Source: Actinacidiphila sp. DG2A-62
Lineage (GTDB): Bacteria; Actinomycetota; Actinomycetes; Streptomycetales; Streptomycetaceae
Reading direction: 5' to 3'
NCBI RefSeq assembly: GCF_035825295.1
Contig: NZ_JAYMGI010000002.1
Span: 2,210,001-2,274,000 of the forward strand
Length of the DNA stretch: 64,000 nt
Part shown: positions 20,599 to 30,489 of the stretch, one piece after another
Layout of the letters: every line of letters starts with the position of its first letter
Numbering within the stretch: the first letter of the stretch is position 1
The notes under the pieces: generated by a model
Databases searched by the model: none
What the model was told of the DNA's origin: nothing
Seen by the model: the letters and a program-made list of their open reading frames with translations, nothing else
Translations under genes and position numbers: made by a program

Positions 20599-21249
20599 TC
20601 AGATGAGGCCGGTGCGGATGGCGTACGACACCGCGTGCGTGCGGTTGCGCAGTTCCAGCCGCTTCATCAGCCCGTAGAGCACGTACTTGATGGTGCGTTC
20701 GGAGAAGCGCAGCCGGTCCGCTATGTCCGCCAGTTCGCAGCCCTCGGCGAGCAGCCGCAGCACGTCCACCTCACGGGCGCTCACCCCGGAGGCGCTCAGC
20801 CCGCGGGGCGCGAGCACCTCGCGCTGGATCACCCGGATCTGCTCCATCAACGCGCCCTGCAACGGCGCGGGGAGGCTGCCACCGCCCTGCGCCACGGAGA
20901 TCAGCGTCTGGGCGAACTCGGTGGCGGCGAAGGAGCCCCGCGGCAGCACCGCGCGCACTCCGCGGTCGACGGCCGCCGACACGTCGGCCTCCCAGCGCCG
21001 GCCGACCACCACCACGAAGTTCAGACCGCCCGGCTCGGCCCCTGCGTCCTCCGCGAGGCGGTGCAGCAGCCCCAGAGTGGAGGCGTTGGCGACCTCGGCA
21101 GCCACCACCGTGACGTCCGCCTCTCTCGCGGTTTCCGCGAGCGACAGCCGGCGGTCGTACCGCAGGTAGCTGACCAGCCCGGCACGCGTCAGCTCGTCGG
21201 ACGAGTGAACCGCCACCCGCACGGTGTCGGTGAGCACTTGCTGTTGCAT
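20599..21249 (-). CDS. LuxR-type regulator with degenerate receiver domain, next to the type VII locus (216 aa)
   Basis: The ATG at 21249 has GGAGG six bases upstream. A GTG two codons earlier would leave no spacing and is rejected. The C-terminal 60 residues form a LuxR/FixJ helix-turn-helix (SAREVDVLRLLAEGCELADI ... SERTIKYVLYGLMKRL). The N-terminal half follows a receiver-like pattern, but where the phosphorylated Asp should be it reads TVVAAEVA, so phosphorylation control is unlikely. The gene points the same way as eccC and ends 186 bp before it. Local control of the ESX operon is a reasonable inference from position only. Confidence 0.8.
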   Translation of the reverse strand: MQQQVLTDTVRVAVHSSDELTRAGLVSYLRYDRRLSLAETAREADVTVVAAEVANASTLGLLHRLAEDAGAEPGGLNFVVVVGRRWEADVSAAVDRGVRAVLPRGSFAATEFAQTLISVAQGGGSLPAPLQGALMEQIRVIQREVLAPRGLSASGVSAREVDVLRLLAEGCELADIADRLRFSERTIKYVLYGLMKRLELRNRTHAVSYAIRTGLI

Positions 21250-21384
21250 GTGCACCCTCCTGGTTCAAGGTCTAAACCACAGAACGGGATGCTGCCACGC
21301 GCGCATCGGGTCATGACGGACTTGTCCGGCCCCCCTCGCTAGCCGCAGGGAAATGTGGCACCCTCCGGCCGCCCGGCCCTCACC

Positions 21385-24300
21385 TCACCAGTCCGCCGCC
21401 GGCATGCTCCTGCGCAGCACGGCCGTGACCAGTTCGGTACGCGACCGCGCTCCGGTGCGGGCGAACAGCCGGGTCAGCCGGTTGGCGACGGCGTCCGGGC
21501 TGAGCCCGAGCGCCGCGGCGATCTGGCGGTTCCTCAGCCCTTCGGAGACCAGGGTGGCCAGCAGTCGGTCGCCCTCCGCCATGGCCTGGTCGTGGTCGGG
21601 CACCGGCACTTTGGCCCGCCGCATGTCGGTCCGCGCCTGGAAGCGCCACAACGGGGCGCCGACCTGGCCGAAGAGCTCGTACGCCTCGGTCAGCAGTGAT
21701 GCCGGCTTCTCGCCGAGCCGCGCGGCGGCCAGCAGCGTCGTCGCGGTCTCGAACGGCTGCTCCCGGCTGCGGGCCAGCGCGACGGCGTCCGTCAGGTGCT
21801 TGCCCGCCGCATCCGGGTCGTCCGCCGCGTGCAGCCGGGCGGAGGCCACCAGCCACAGCAGGCGGCTCCGCCCGCTCTCCGTCCGCGCCGCGATCTCCTC
21901 CAGCTGTCGCACGCACTGCGCCGCACCCGGAAGGTCCCCCGCCTGGACGAGCAACCCGACCAGTTCGGCCAGGAGTTCGTCGGTCGCGAAGACCTCGCCG
22001 TGGGTCCGGGCGGTCTCCAGGCCGCGGCGCAGCACCCGTACGGCCTCCGCCGGGTCGCCGAGGGTCCGCGCCACCTCGGCCTCCGCGCGGTCCAGCAGGT
22101 GGCGCGGATCGGCCAGCGGGGCCAGGCCCTCGCGGATGTCGGCGATCAGCCGCCGGGTGGCGCCGATCCGGCCGCGGGCCAGGAGTATCACCGTGGCACG
22201 CTCGGGATAGAGATGGATGTGCAGACCGGACGCGACCGGATGGCCGTTCGCCCTCAGCCAGCGCAGATGCCCCATCGCCTCGTCCCAGCGGCCCTCCAGC
22301 CGACGCCACTGGAACCTGAGATGGGCCGGCGTCTCCTCGACGGTCATCCCCCGGGCGGCCAGCAGGCCCGCCGCTTCCCGCAGGTCGCCGGAGTTGAGGA
22401 GCTGTTGCACCTGGATCAGCGTCACCATCTGCCGGCCCTGCTCGCTCAGGCCGCCGATCTCCGGCAGGGTGAGGCTGCGCCGGAACCTCTCCGGCCGGCC
22501 CAGCACCAGTTCGGCCACGCCCCGGCAGACCTCCGCCAGCACGCCGGCCGCACCCGCACTCCACTGTGCTTCCGGCTGCCCGAGGACTTCCTCGGCCGCC
22601 CGCCACCGGCCCAGACAGCACAACGCCAGCGCGCGGCCCAGCGCCACGGCCGCCGGCGGCAGCCCGAGCGGCCACCACCAGCGCGCCTCGGTCATGTGCG
22701 ACAGCTCCGGGAAGAGGCCCGCGCCGGAGGTCGACCCCGCCAGCGCGCAGATGCCCATCTGGAGCTGCTCCTCGCCGGGACCCCCGCGCCCCGCGGCCGA
22801 CTGCAGCAGTTCCCCGACGGCTCCCCGGACGCTGCGGTGGTCGGCCTCCACGGTGGCGCGCAGGGCCCGTGCGAGCAGCAGCTCGTCGCGGGTGGTGGTC
22901 TCGCCGGCCAGCTGCGCGGCCGCCTTGAGCCACTGGAGTGTGAAGCGCCGCCCGGGGCCTCGGCCCATCCGCTCGGTGGCGGCGACGAGTTCCGCCACCG
23001 CCCGCTCGGTGTCGATCAGCGGGCCGGCCTTGACGATCCGGTCCGGCAGGTAGGTGCCCGCGTCCGCCTCCGCCACGACATGGGCGGCCGGTTCCGCATC
23101 AGCGCTCCCGCCGGCCAGCCCGTCCCCACCGCCGGCCGCGGATTCACCGCCGGACACGGGTTCACCGCCGGCCGCGGATTCACCGCCCGTACGGTCCCCG
23201 GCCGCCCACAGCGCCTGCACCGCCGCCGCGGCCAGGCGGCCCCGTTCCAGCGGTCCGAGCCGCTCCCGTACGGCGTGCTTGGTGAGCGGGACCCTGAACG
23301 TCCAGCCGCGGGTGGCGCCGTCCTCGCGCACCGGCAGCTCCTCGACGATCCCGGCGTCCAGCAGCTCGCGCAGCCCGGCCCGCACGTCCGCCGCCGGCAG
23401 TCCGTAGACCTCGGCGATCAGCGCGCACACCGCCGAGCCCAGCGGCCACAGCACGCTCAGCCCCGACGCCACCTTCTCCGCCGGCTCGCCCAGCGCCCGC
23501 AGCGCCTCGGTGAAACGGTTGTCCCGCGGCGCGGCCGGCAGCACCCTGCCGCCGTACAGCAGCGCCGGCCTCCCGGCGGTCAGGACTTCGCCGTGCCGGG
23601 CCCACTCGGCCAGCAGGATGTCGACCGCGGCGGGAAGACCCCGGCTCGTGTAGTGCACCAACCTGATCAGCGCGGAGTCGGGGACCGCCGGCAACCGCCG
23701 CGCCAGCAGGGCGGCCACCTCGGCCCGGGCCAGCGGCGCCAGCTCGATGACCCGAGCGGCGGGGTGGCAGCCCGGCAGCAGTCCGGCCGCGTCGCCGCCG
23801 CCCGGCGCCCGCCTCCGGCCCGCCGCCCCGCCGGGCCGGAGCAGGGACAGCACGAGGCGCACGCCCGGCGCGGCCCGCGCCATGTCGAGCGCGCCGAGCA
23901 GATCGACGGACGCGCGGTCCGCGTACTGCACGTCGTCCACGACGACGAGCGCCGGCGCGGCATGAGCGAGCGCCTCGGTGAGCGCCTCGGCCGCCGCCGC
24001 CCGGTCGTCGTGCTCGACGGCGGCGGTCATCTCCGCGACCGGGTCACCCGTGCGCCGCGGCCCGCCCGGGGCGGGCCGGTGCTGCTCCAGCGTCCTGACC
24101 AGCCGCAGGGCCAGCAGGTAAGGCCGCAGGCCGTCCCCGGGCACGCAGTCCACCGGGAGCACCGTGCCGCCTGCCGCGCCGTGCCTGCGGGCGGCGGCCC
24201 GCAGGAAGGCGGTCCGCCCGGCGCCGCGTTCGCCGACCACGAAGACGACGCGTGGCCCGTCAGGATCGGCCAGGCCGCGGTCGATGACGGCCGACTCCCG

Positions 24301-24477
24301 GTCCCGGCCGATGAGGGTGTCGCCGCTGTCGGCGCCCGCCCCGGCCCACCGCCGGCCGGCGGCTCGACCGCGGCAGTGCTCGTCACCACGCCTCCCCCGG
24401 GCGTCGACGGCCGGTCGGGTACGCCCCGGCCGGCGAAGGCCGGGAACCGCCGGGTCACGGCGACCCGTCGAGGTCAT
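21385..24477 (-). CDS. LAL-family LuxR transcriptional regulator, N-terminus uncertain
   Basis: This is a large ATP-binding LuxR regulator: an AAA/STAND P-loop region (VVFVVGERGAGRTAFLR, LVVVDDVQYAD), a long TPR-like helical middle, and a C-terminal LuxR helix-turn-helix (EGLRNRQIAAALGLSPDAV). The P-loop carries Arg in place of the catalytic Lys. The frame given starts at an ATG at 24477 without a good ribosome binding site, and its first 40 residues look non-coding. A GTG at 24386 (or 24389) with GGGAGG just upstream lies in another frame (VTSTAAVEPPAGG) and would need a one-base frameshift near 24290-24380. I think the GTG start with a frameshift is the more likely original. From about 24345 (TLIGRDRESAVIDRG) to the stop the frame is certain. 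Confidence 0.8.
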   Translation of the reverse strand: MTSTGRRDPAVPGLRRPGRTRPAVDARGRRGDEHCRGRAAGRRWAGAGADSGDTLIGRDRESAVIDRGLADPDGPRVVFVVGERGAGRTAFLRAAARRHGAAGGTVLPVDCVPGDGLRPYLLALRLVRTLEQHRPAPGGPRRTGDPVAEMTAAVEHDDRAAAAEALTEALAHAAPALVVVDDVQYADRASVDLLGALDMARAAPGVRLVLSLLRPGGAAGRRRAPGGGDAAGLLPGCHPAARVIELAPLARAEVAALLARRLPAVPDSALIRLVHYTSRGLPAAVDILLAEWARHGEVLTAGRPALLYGGRVLPAAPRDNRFTEALRALGEPAEKVASGLSVLWPLGSAVCALIAEVYGLPAADVRAGLRELLDAGIVEELPVREDGATRGWTFRVPLTKHAVRERLGPLERGRLAAAAVQALWAAGDRTGGESAAGGEPVSGGESAAGGGDGLAGGSADAEPAAHVVAEADAGTYLPDRIVKAGPLIDTERAVAELVAATERMGRGPGRRFTLQWLKAAAQLAGETTTRDELLLARALRATVEADHRSVRGAVGELLQSAAGRGGPGEEQLQMGICALAGSTSGAGLFPELSHMTEARWWWPLGLPPAAVALGRALALCCLGRWRAAEEVLGQPEAQWSAGAAGVLAEVCRGVAELVLGRPERFRRSLTLPEIGGLSEQGRQMVTLIQVQQLLNSGDLREAAGLLAARGMTVEETPAHLRFQWRRLEGRWDEAMGHLRWLRANGHPVASGLHIHLYPERATVILLARGRIGATRRLIADIREGLAPLADPRHLLDRAEAEVARTLGDPAEAVRVLRRGLETARTHGEVFATDELLAELVGLLVQAGDLPGAAQCVRQLEEIAARTESGRSRLLWLVASARLHAADDPDAAGKHLTDAVALARSREQPFETATTLLAAARLGEKPASLLTEAYELFGQVGAPLWRFQARTDMRRAKVPVPDHDQAMAEGDRLLATLVSEGLRNRQIAAALGLSPDAVANRLTRLFARTGARSRTELVTAVLRRSMPAADW

Positions 24478-24903
24478 CCCATACGAAGGCATGCCGTTCC
24501 TCTGATCGTTCGGGCGCGGCCTCCGCGCCGCCGGGCCGGATCTGACGCGGCGCCGGTGCGGAGGCGGTGTCGCGGCGGCGCGACCCGGGAGGCCGATCCG
24601 CCGCGTGCACGGCATCGCGGCCGGCCGTGGCGGCGGCAGGACACGCGCGGTCGCAGCGAGCGGACCGGGCTCCTCCGGTTCCGGATTATCGCCACCGACG
24701 GCCGCAGGCAGGCAACCGCCGGGCGGCGTGCTGCCTGTCTGTACGGGATCTCCTGTACGGCCGGGAAGAAGGCGGCGCGCAGACCCCGCGGCAGGTCGGG
24801 CGCGCCGTCCCGGACGACTAGCATCCGTCACCGGACGAGCCGGTCCCGCGCCTGTTCCGGCCTGCGCCCGGCTGTTCCCGACCCCTTCCCGAGGAGGCGT
24901 GCC
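24478..24903. other. Intergenic region between divergent LAL regulator and lectin genes
   Basis: About 425 bp without a supportable gene. It must hold the promoters of both divergent genes. I see no strong inverted repeat. It ends in GAGGAGG, the ribosome binding site of the lectin gene. Confidence 0.5.
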
Positions 24904-26025
24904 GTGTCGTCGTCCGAGCAGCGAGAGCCCGTCGGCGGCGCCGAGCCCGCGGGAACCCCGGCCGGCGCGCCGCGTCCGGAGACACCCCGGCAGGGCGGCG
25001 ACGCGGCGGCCCCGCCCGGCGGCGGTGTCGGCGTCGGCACCGCGGTCCGTTCGCTGTTGCGGCGCCCACGGGCGGAGGTGAGCCGGCGGCCGGACCCCGG
25101 CTCGCCCGCGATATGGGACCGCGACGACCACGTCCTGCCCGCCCCGGTCACCGGACCGTCCGGGCCCGGCGGCGGCTCGACACCGCCCGGCCGGCCCACG
25201 CGTACCGTCGTATGGGCCGCCGTCTGCGGCGTGGCCCTGCTGTCCGTGCCTTTCGTCGTGGTCGCCGCCGGCTCGCACGGCGACAAGCCGCACGGCGCCG
25301 CGCACACCACGCTCGCCGACGACGACCGGCCGGCGCCCGCCGTCCCCGGCACCGTGGCGGCCCCGCTCCCGCCGTCGCCCTCCCCCACGGCCTCGTCCAC
25401 CCGCAAGCCGCCGCACAAGCCGTCGCGCAAGCCGTCGCTCGCGCCCTCGCCGTCCGTCGCACACGTCGCCGGCCGCGCCGCGCCGCACACCAAGGCGGCC
25501 CCGCCCCCGGTGCGGACGCCCGCGCCCCACAAGCCCACCTTCGCCGAGGTGTTCGGCGGCGCGAACCGCGTCCTGCTGAAGAACCTCGCGACCGGCATGT
25601 GCGCGGACCTGCCCCAGTACGGCAAGGGCAGCGTCGGCGGGGTGATCGACCAGTACGACTGCCAGGCCGGCGCCGCCGACAACCAGGAGTGGGACCTGAA
25701 GGTCGTCGGCGGCCCCAAGGGCCCGGGCGGCGCGCGCCTGTTCACCATCAGCAACGACGCCGACCACCTGTGCATGGACATCCCGTGGTACGGCGTCGAG
25801 CCGGTCGGCACCAGGGTGACGGAGTACACCTGCGACGCCACCACGGACGACAACCAGCTCTGGTACCTGGCGCCCGGGCAGGGCAGCCACTACCGCATCC
25901 GCAACTACGTCTCCGGCAGCATGTGCCTGGGGGTGGCCGGCGGCGCGGGGACCCCGCACGGAGTGAGCCTGATCGTGGAGACGTGCAAGACCACGTCGGA
26001 CGACTGGGCCATGACCACCGGCTGA
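24904..26025 (+). CDS. Membrane-anchored protein with extracellular ricin-B-type lectin domain (373 aa)
   Basis: The GTG at 24904 has GAGGAGG six bases upstream. The first ~95 residues are cytoplasmic and disordered (Pro/Ala/Arg-rich). One membrane helix follows (VVWAAVCGVALLSVPFVVVA, about 98-118). A Pro/Ser/Lys-rich wall-spanning linker of about 90 residues with Lys-Pro pairs comes next, then a ricin-B/CBM13-like domain of about 150 residues (LKNLATGMCADLPQYGKG, DNQEWDL, DNQLWYLAPG, YRIRNYVSGSMCLGV). The QxW-type motifs appear as QEW and QLW, with paired Cys. It probably binds carbohydrate at the cell surface. It lies between two LAL regulators, divergent from the first and convergent with the second. 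Confidence 0.85.
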   Translation: MSSSEQREPVGGAEPAGTPAGAPRPETPRQGGDAAAPPGGGVGVGTAVRSLLRRPRAEVSRRPDPGSPAIWDRDDHVLPAPVTGPSGPGGGSTPPGRPTRTVVWAAVCGVALLSVPFVVVAAGSHGDKPHGAAHTTLADDDRPAPAVPGTVAAPLPPSPSPTASSTRKPPHKPSRKPSLAPSPSVAHVAGRAAPHTKAAPPPVRTPAPHKPTFAEVFGGANRVLLKNLATGMCADLPQYGKGSVGGVIDQYDCQAGAADNQEWDLKVVGGPKGPGGARLFTISNDADHLCMDIPWYGVEPVGTRVTEYTCDATTDDNQLWYLAPGQGSHYRIRNYVSGSMCLGVAGGAGTPHGVSLIVETCKTTSDDWAMTTG

Positions 26026-26048
26026 CGGCGCCACGGCCACGCCGTTCG

Positions 26049-29000
26049 TCATCGCCCCCGCGAGTCCGGCGGCAGCCCGAGCCAGTCGAGGCGACCGTCC
26101 AGCCGGGCCGCCGCGAGTTCCGACCGCGAGCGGCAGCCGGTCCGCCGGAACAGCCGGGTCAGGCGCTGCTCCACCGTCTTCTCGCTGCATGCCAGCCGCA
26201 GGGCGATCTGCCGGTTCGTCGCGCCCTCGCTGACCAACTCGACCAGGCGCAGGTCCAGTTCGCCCGCTCCCCCACCGGCGGTGCGCCGCCTGGGCGCCGA
26301 AAGGCCCAGCCCTCGCGTCCGCGCCCAGTGCCCGAGCGGGGACCGCTCGATGTGCCGGACGCCCAGCTCGTGGGCCTCCTCCACCGCGGCGGCCAGCCAC
26401 GGCTCCGGAGCCTTGTCGGCCAGGGCCCCCATTTCGAGGCACAGCAGCCTCAGCGGCTTGTCACCCCGCTCCCCGGCCAGGTCGAGCACCTCGCGGACGG
26501 TGTCCGGATCGCGGCGCAGCACCGAGCGGGCCAGCAGCAGCGCCTCGCCCGCCCTCGGCGAGGCCGACTCGTCGTACAGCGCCTCCAGTTCCGACACGGC
26601 CCGGTGGGTGACCTCCGGCCGGTCCTCGTAGCCGCCGTACTGGAAGAGCCGTCCCAGGAGCCGTTCCAGGCCCTCCAGCAGACCGCTCTCGCGCGCCCTG
26701 CGCACATCGCGCCAGCCGCCCTCGAACGCCTCGTCCGGGTTCCCCGAGCGATACCGCACCCCCAGCCGGACCCACCCGCCCAGCGGATGCACCACGGTGT
26801 CGGGTACCTGGCCGAGCCAGGCCAGGGCCCGCTGCTGCTCCCCTGACGTGCTGTGGATCTCGGCGGCGAGGACGCGGGCCGGCACACTGGGCCGGCCGCC
26901 CCGGGCCGCGGACGTACGCTTCGATCCGGCGGGCGCACGACAGGGCCTCCTCCCACTGTCCGGCGGTGTACGCGCCGACCATGGCGCGGTAGCGCTCGGC
27001 GACGCTGCCCCAGTTCGTCTGGCACCAGTTGTCCAGGACCGCGGCGAACGCGCCCGCCAGGTCGCCGTAGCCCGCCGCGGTGCGGATGGACTCCAGGGCC
27101 GCGTCGCCGGGCCCGCCCGGCGGCAGGTCCGCGCGGGCCGCCCGCAGCGCGTCGCCGCCGCTGACGGCCGTGGCCAGCAGCCGCAGGATCGCGGGAGAGG
27201 GAAGCGCGGGGGCAGTTCCCCAGACCGGGCCGGGCGAGGGGCCGGGTTGGGGTGCGGGGCCCTGGACGGGGTCGCGCGCGAGGCTGTCGCTCAGCCCGTC
27301 CGCCCGTCCGTCGGCGCCCGCCTCGGCGCAGGCCGCCACCGCGATCCCGCGCGTGGAGCCGTCATCGGCCGGCCCTCTGTCCGGCGCCGCCGCACCGGTC
27401 CGGGCCGTCGTTGCTGTCGGCACCGGATCGCGCCCGCCCGTCAGCCCGTCGACGGCCGCCGCCACGGCGGCGGGCAGGTCCGGGTCGGCCTGATGGGGGG
27501 CCTGGTGGTCGGGCTGGTGACCGGGCTGGTGACCGGGCTGCTGTTCCGTCTGCGCGCCGGGCTGCTGGACTGCCTGTGGGTCGCTCTGTGGGTCGCTCTG
27601 TGGATCGGCCGGTGGGTCGCTCTGTGGATCGGCCTGTCGGTCGGGCGGCTGGTCGGTCTGCGGCGCGGCGCCACCTCGCGCGCCCACGCCCGGGCGCTGC
27701 TCGGGTAGGGCCGGTCCGATCCCGTAGCGGCTGCCCAGCTCGGCCAGTTCGGCGATCCCGGGCAGTCGCCGTACCGCCCTCCACGGCTCCCCGCCGTCGG
27801 CGTCCGCCGAGATCTGCTGGTAGAGCGCGGCCAGGCCCCATGCCGCAGCGGGGTCCGCCAGCGCGGCCGGAACGGCGCCCGGCCCGGCCTCGACGGTGGC
27901 CCGCAGCGGTTCCCCCAGCGCGAGCAGTCCCGCGGGGTCCGCGGCGCGCCATGCGAGCACGGCCGCCGTCTGCAGGATGCGCACCCGGCCGGGGTAGTCC
28001 GTCGGCAGCCGCCGAAGCGCCGCGAGATAGGCCCGTACCGCGCGGCCCGGGGCCACCCCGGCGTACGCGCCCGCGGCCGTCAGCAGCAGCCGGGCCGCGT
28101 CCTCGTCCTTGACCAACTCCCCCGCGGCCACCACGTGTTCGGCCAGCCTCGGGTGGTCGGCGCTCGCCGCCGGGCCCATCCGCCCGACCGCCGCCGCCAC
28201 GACCCCGGCGTGCGACGCCGGCAGGTTGAGGGGAGGCGGTGGCGTCGTCCGAAGCGCCGCGGCGAAGGCCGGTACGGCGAACCTCAGCACTCCGGCCCGG
28301 TCGACGGTGAGCACGCGGCGCGTCACCAGCCGGTCCAGGATCTGCGCGACCGTGACGGCCTTCCCCGGCGTCCACTGCCCCATGTCCTGCACATCGGTCA
28401 ACCGGAAATCCGCGACGCCGGCCAGGTGCGCGAAGACCACCGTACGGGCCAGCACCTCCTCCTCCAGCGGCAGGCCGGGGTAGGCGACGCGGCACGCCTC
28501 GGCCACGGTCCCCCTCAGACGGAGGGCGTCCTGGGCGCTGACCAGCAGGACCCGGCCGTCCAGTTCCAGCAGGCCGGCGTCCTCCACGAGCGCGCCGAGG
28601 ACGGACAGCAGCGCCTGGGGATTGCCCGCCAGCGGCCCGAGCGAGCGCATGACCGCCTGCGCCACCTCCGGCTCGGCCGGGCGGCCGAGCCACTGCTCGA
28701 CCAGCGCCGGCACGTCGTCCTCGGTCAGCGGCGCCAGGTCCAGCACCCGATCCGCGGCGGCGAGCAGCTCCGCGCCCGGGTGACCGGGCGCCTCCGAGCC
28801 GGGGTGACCGGGAGCGTCCGGGCCGCCGTGGCCGGGCGCCTGCGAGCCGTGGGCCATCACCACCGGCAGGCCGGCGGGGCGGAAGGCGCGGAGCATCAGG
28901 CCTAGCGCCGAGGCGGTCGGTGCGGGCATCCGTTCGCAGTCGTCCACGACGAGTGCGAACGGGACGTAGTGGGCCGCGTCGGCCAGCATCCGGCTCATGG

Positions 29001-29352
29001 TGGACAGCACGGTCAGATCGCCGTCCCGTCCGGCGGTCCGCAGCTCCGCCCGGCGGATCTCGGTGATCCGCACCGGGAGCCGGCCGTCACGGATCCGGGC
29101 AAGCACCCGGCAGACGGCGTGGACCAGGGCGGGCACACCGGGCTCGCCCTCCGCGGACTCCCAGGCCAGCCGCATCACCTTGGCGCCGCTGTCGGACGCG
29201 ATCCGACATGCCTCCTTCAGCACAGCCGTCCTGCCGACTCCCGCCACCCCGGTGAGCACCAGCGTCCGCGCGTGGCCGACGCCGCTCAGCGTCTCGACCA
29301 CCGCGCTGACCTCGTCGTCTCTCCCCACCAGAGTCGGCCGGTGCTGCGACAA
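26049..29352 (-). CDS. LAL-family LuxR transcriptional regulator, frameshifted
   Basis: The start at 29352 reads MSQHRPTLVGRDDEVSAVVE, directly into the P-loop domain (VLTGVAGVGRTAVLK, again Arg for the Walker Lys; FALVVDDCERM). The middle has TPR-like helices split by a Gln/Pro/Asp/His-rich linker. At 26886-26915 the frame shifts by one base: IEAYVRGPG joins VPARVLAAEIHSTSGEQQ in the other frame. That part then runs through TPR-like helices to the LuxR helix-turn-helix (EGATNRQIALRLACSEKTVE) and the stop at 26049. The repaired protein is about 1100 residues. It shares domain order and the unusual GRT P-loop with the regulator at 21385-24477, so the two are probably paralogues. Its target is unknown. 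Confidence 0.85.
27484..27690. repeat. Low-complexity linker encoding Asp-Pro-Gln and Gly-His-Gln repeats
   Basis: Short tandem units encode DPQSDPQSDP and QPGHQPGHQPDHQ on the minus strand inside the LAL regulator. It probably forms a flexible insertion between helical domains and is prone to length change. Confidence 0.8.
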
Positions 29353-29486
29353 ACGATCACTCCTTTCCCACCAGGCGCATCCACCTATGGAGATACTTCT
29401 ACACCTCCGACATTTTCGTCTCCGGGGCAGCCTACGAGGGGGCCCTCGCGGGGCGGCAGGTGCCCGCGCCCGGGGGTCGCGTCGTC

Positions 29487-29605
29487 AGGGAGCCCGGGGC
29501 GGCAGGGAGCCCGGGGTGTCAGGGAGCCCGGGGTGTCAGGGAGCCCGGGGTGTCACGGAGCCCGGGGTGTCACGGAGCCCGGGGTGTCACGGAGCCCGGG
29601 GTGTC
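29487..29605. repeat. Seven tandem copies of a 17-bp repeat
   Basis: Exactly seven 17-bp units run head to tail with the form AGGGAGCCCGGGGTGTC. The first unit ends GGCGGC instead of GGTGTC, and the last three begin ACGG. Each unit contains the palindrome CCCGGG. The unit length is not a multiple of three, and the array lies between genes: it begins 135 bp upstream of the LAL start at 29352. Its last two bases belong to the stop codon of the extradiol dioxygenase gene. Confidence 0.95.
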
Positions 29606-30488
29606 AGGGAGTCTGGAAGGAGCGTTTGGAGAGCCCGAATCGGTAGCCTTCGATCATGGTCCGGACGGTGGGTTCCGGGTCCGCGGCGGCCCCGAGCGTG
29701 ACGAAGAGCGGCATGTAGTGCTCGGTGGTGGGGTGGGCGTAGTGCAGGGCGGGAGCTTTGCCGCGGTAGTCCGCCAGCGTCTCGACGTCACCGCGGGAGA
29801 GGGCGTCGGCCGCCCAGGCGTCGAACTCGGCGGACCAGCTCGGCACCACGTTGTGCACGAACTGGTCCCGGGTGAGGAAGGGGACGCCGTGGGTCATGAA
29901 ACCCGACCCGACCACGAGGACGCCCTCTTCGCGCAGGGCCCTCAGCCGCCGGCCGATGTCGATGAGCCGCGCGGGCGCGTGGACCGTCGGCAGGGACATC
30001 TGCAGGACCGGCACATCTGCGTAGGGATACATGGTCTTCAGCGGCACCCATGCGCCGTGGTCCAGGCCGCGACGGGTGTGCTGGTGGACCGGTTCGTCAT
30101 CCGGCATCAGGGCCGCGACCTTGGCGGCCAGCGCGCCGGCGTCGGGTGTTGCGTAGGTCATCTCGAAGTAGCGCCGGGCGAAACCCCCGAAGTCGTAGAC
30201 CAGCGGTGTGCCGGCGCCCGACGCGGACAGGGCGAGCGGCGCCGACTCCCAGTGGGCGCTGACGATCAGGATGGCCGTCGGCTTGGGCAGGGCCTGCGCC
30301 CAGCCGAACAGTTCCCTCATCCACAGCGCGTCCTCGAACAGCGCCGGGGAGCCGTGGCTGAGGTAGAGGGCCGGCATGGGGCCGTCGGCCGGTGTCCAGC
30401 GGCGCTGGTCGCGGCTGGCGGGCGCCTGCTCGGTCATGAAGCGGTCGTAGACGGCCTCGGGGGGTGTGGTGATGTCCATGGGGGTCAC
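29604..30488 (-). CDS. Class III extradiol dioxygenase, DODA/YgiD type (294 aa)
   Basis: This LigB-superfamily ring-cleavage dioxygenase matches the YgiD (4,5-DOPA dioxygenase) subgroup in length and motifs: LYLSHGSPAL, ILIVSAHWESAP, GLDHGAWVPL, LVVGSGFMTHG and HYAHPTTEHYMPL. The conserved histidines supply the non-haem metal site. Translation can start at GTG 30488 (or the ATG three codons on) and is coupled to the upstream stop at 30490-30492. It is the last gene of the aromatic operon. The substrate cannot be read from sequence. The family acts on catechol-type compounds, while some members in bacteria are of unknown substrate. Confidence 0.88.
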   Translation of the reverse strand: MTPMDITTPPEAVYDRFMTEQAPASRDQRRWTPADGPMPALYLSHGSPALFEDALWMRELFGWAQALPKPTAILIVSAHWESAPLALSASGAGTPLVYDFGGFARRYFEMTYATPDAGALAAKVAALMPDDEPVHQHTRRGLDHGAWVPLKTMYPYADVPVLQMSLPTVHAPARLIDIGRRLRALREEGVLVVGSGFMTHGVPFLTRDQFVHNVVPSWSAEFDAWAADALSRGDVETLADYRGKAPALHYAHPTTEHYMPLFVTLGAAADPEPTVRTMIEGYRFGLSKRSFQTP

Positions 30489-30489
30489 T

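Noticed and set aside
29487..29605. CRISPR-like array.
   Set aside because: The 17-bp units are contiguous with no spacers, and no cas genes are present, so it is a plain tandem repeat.
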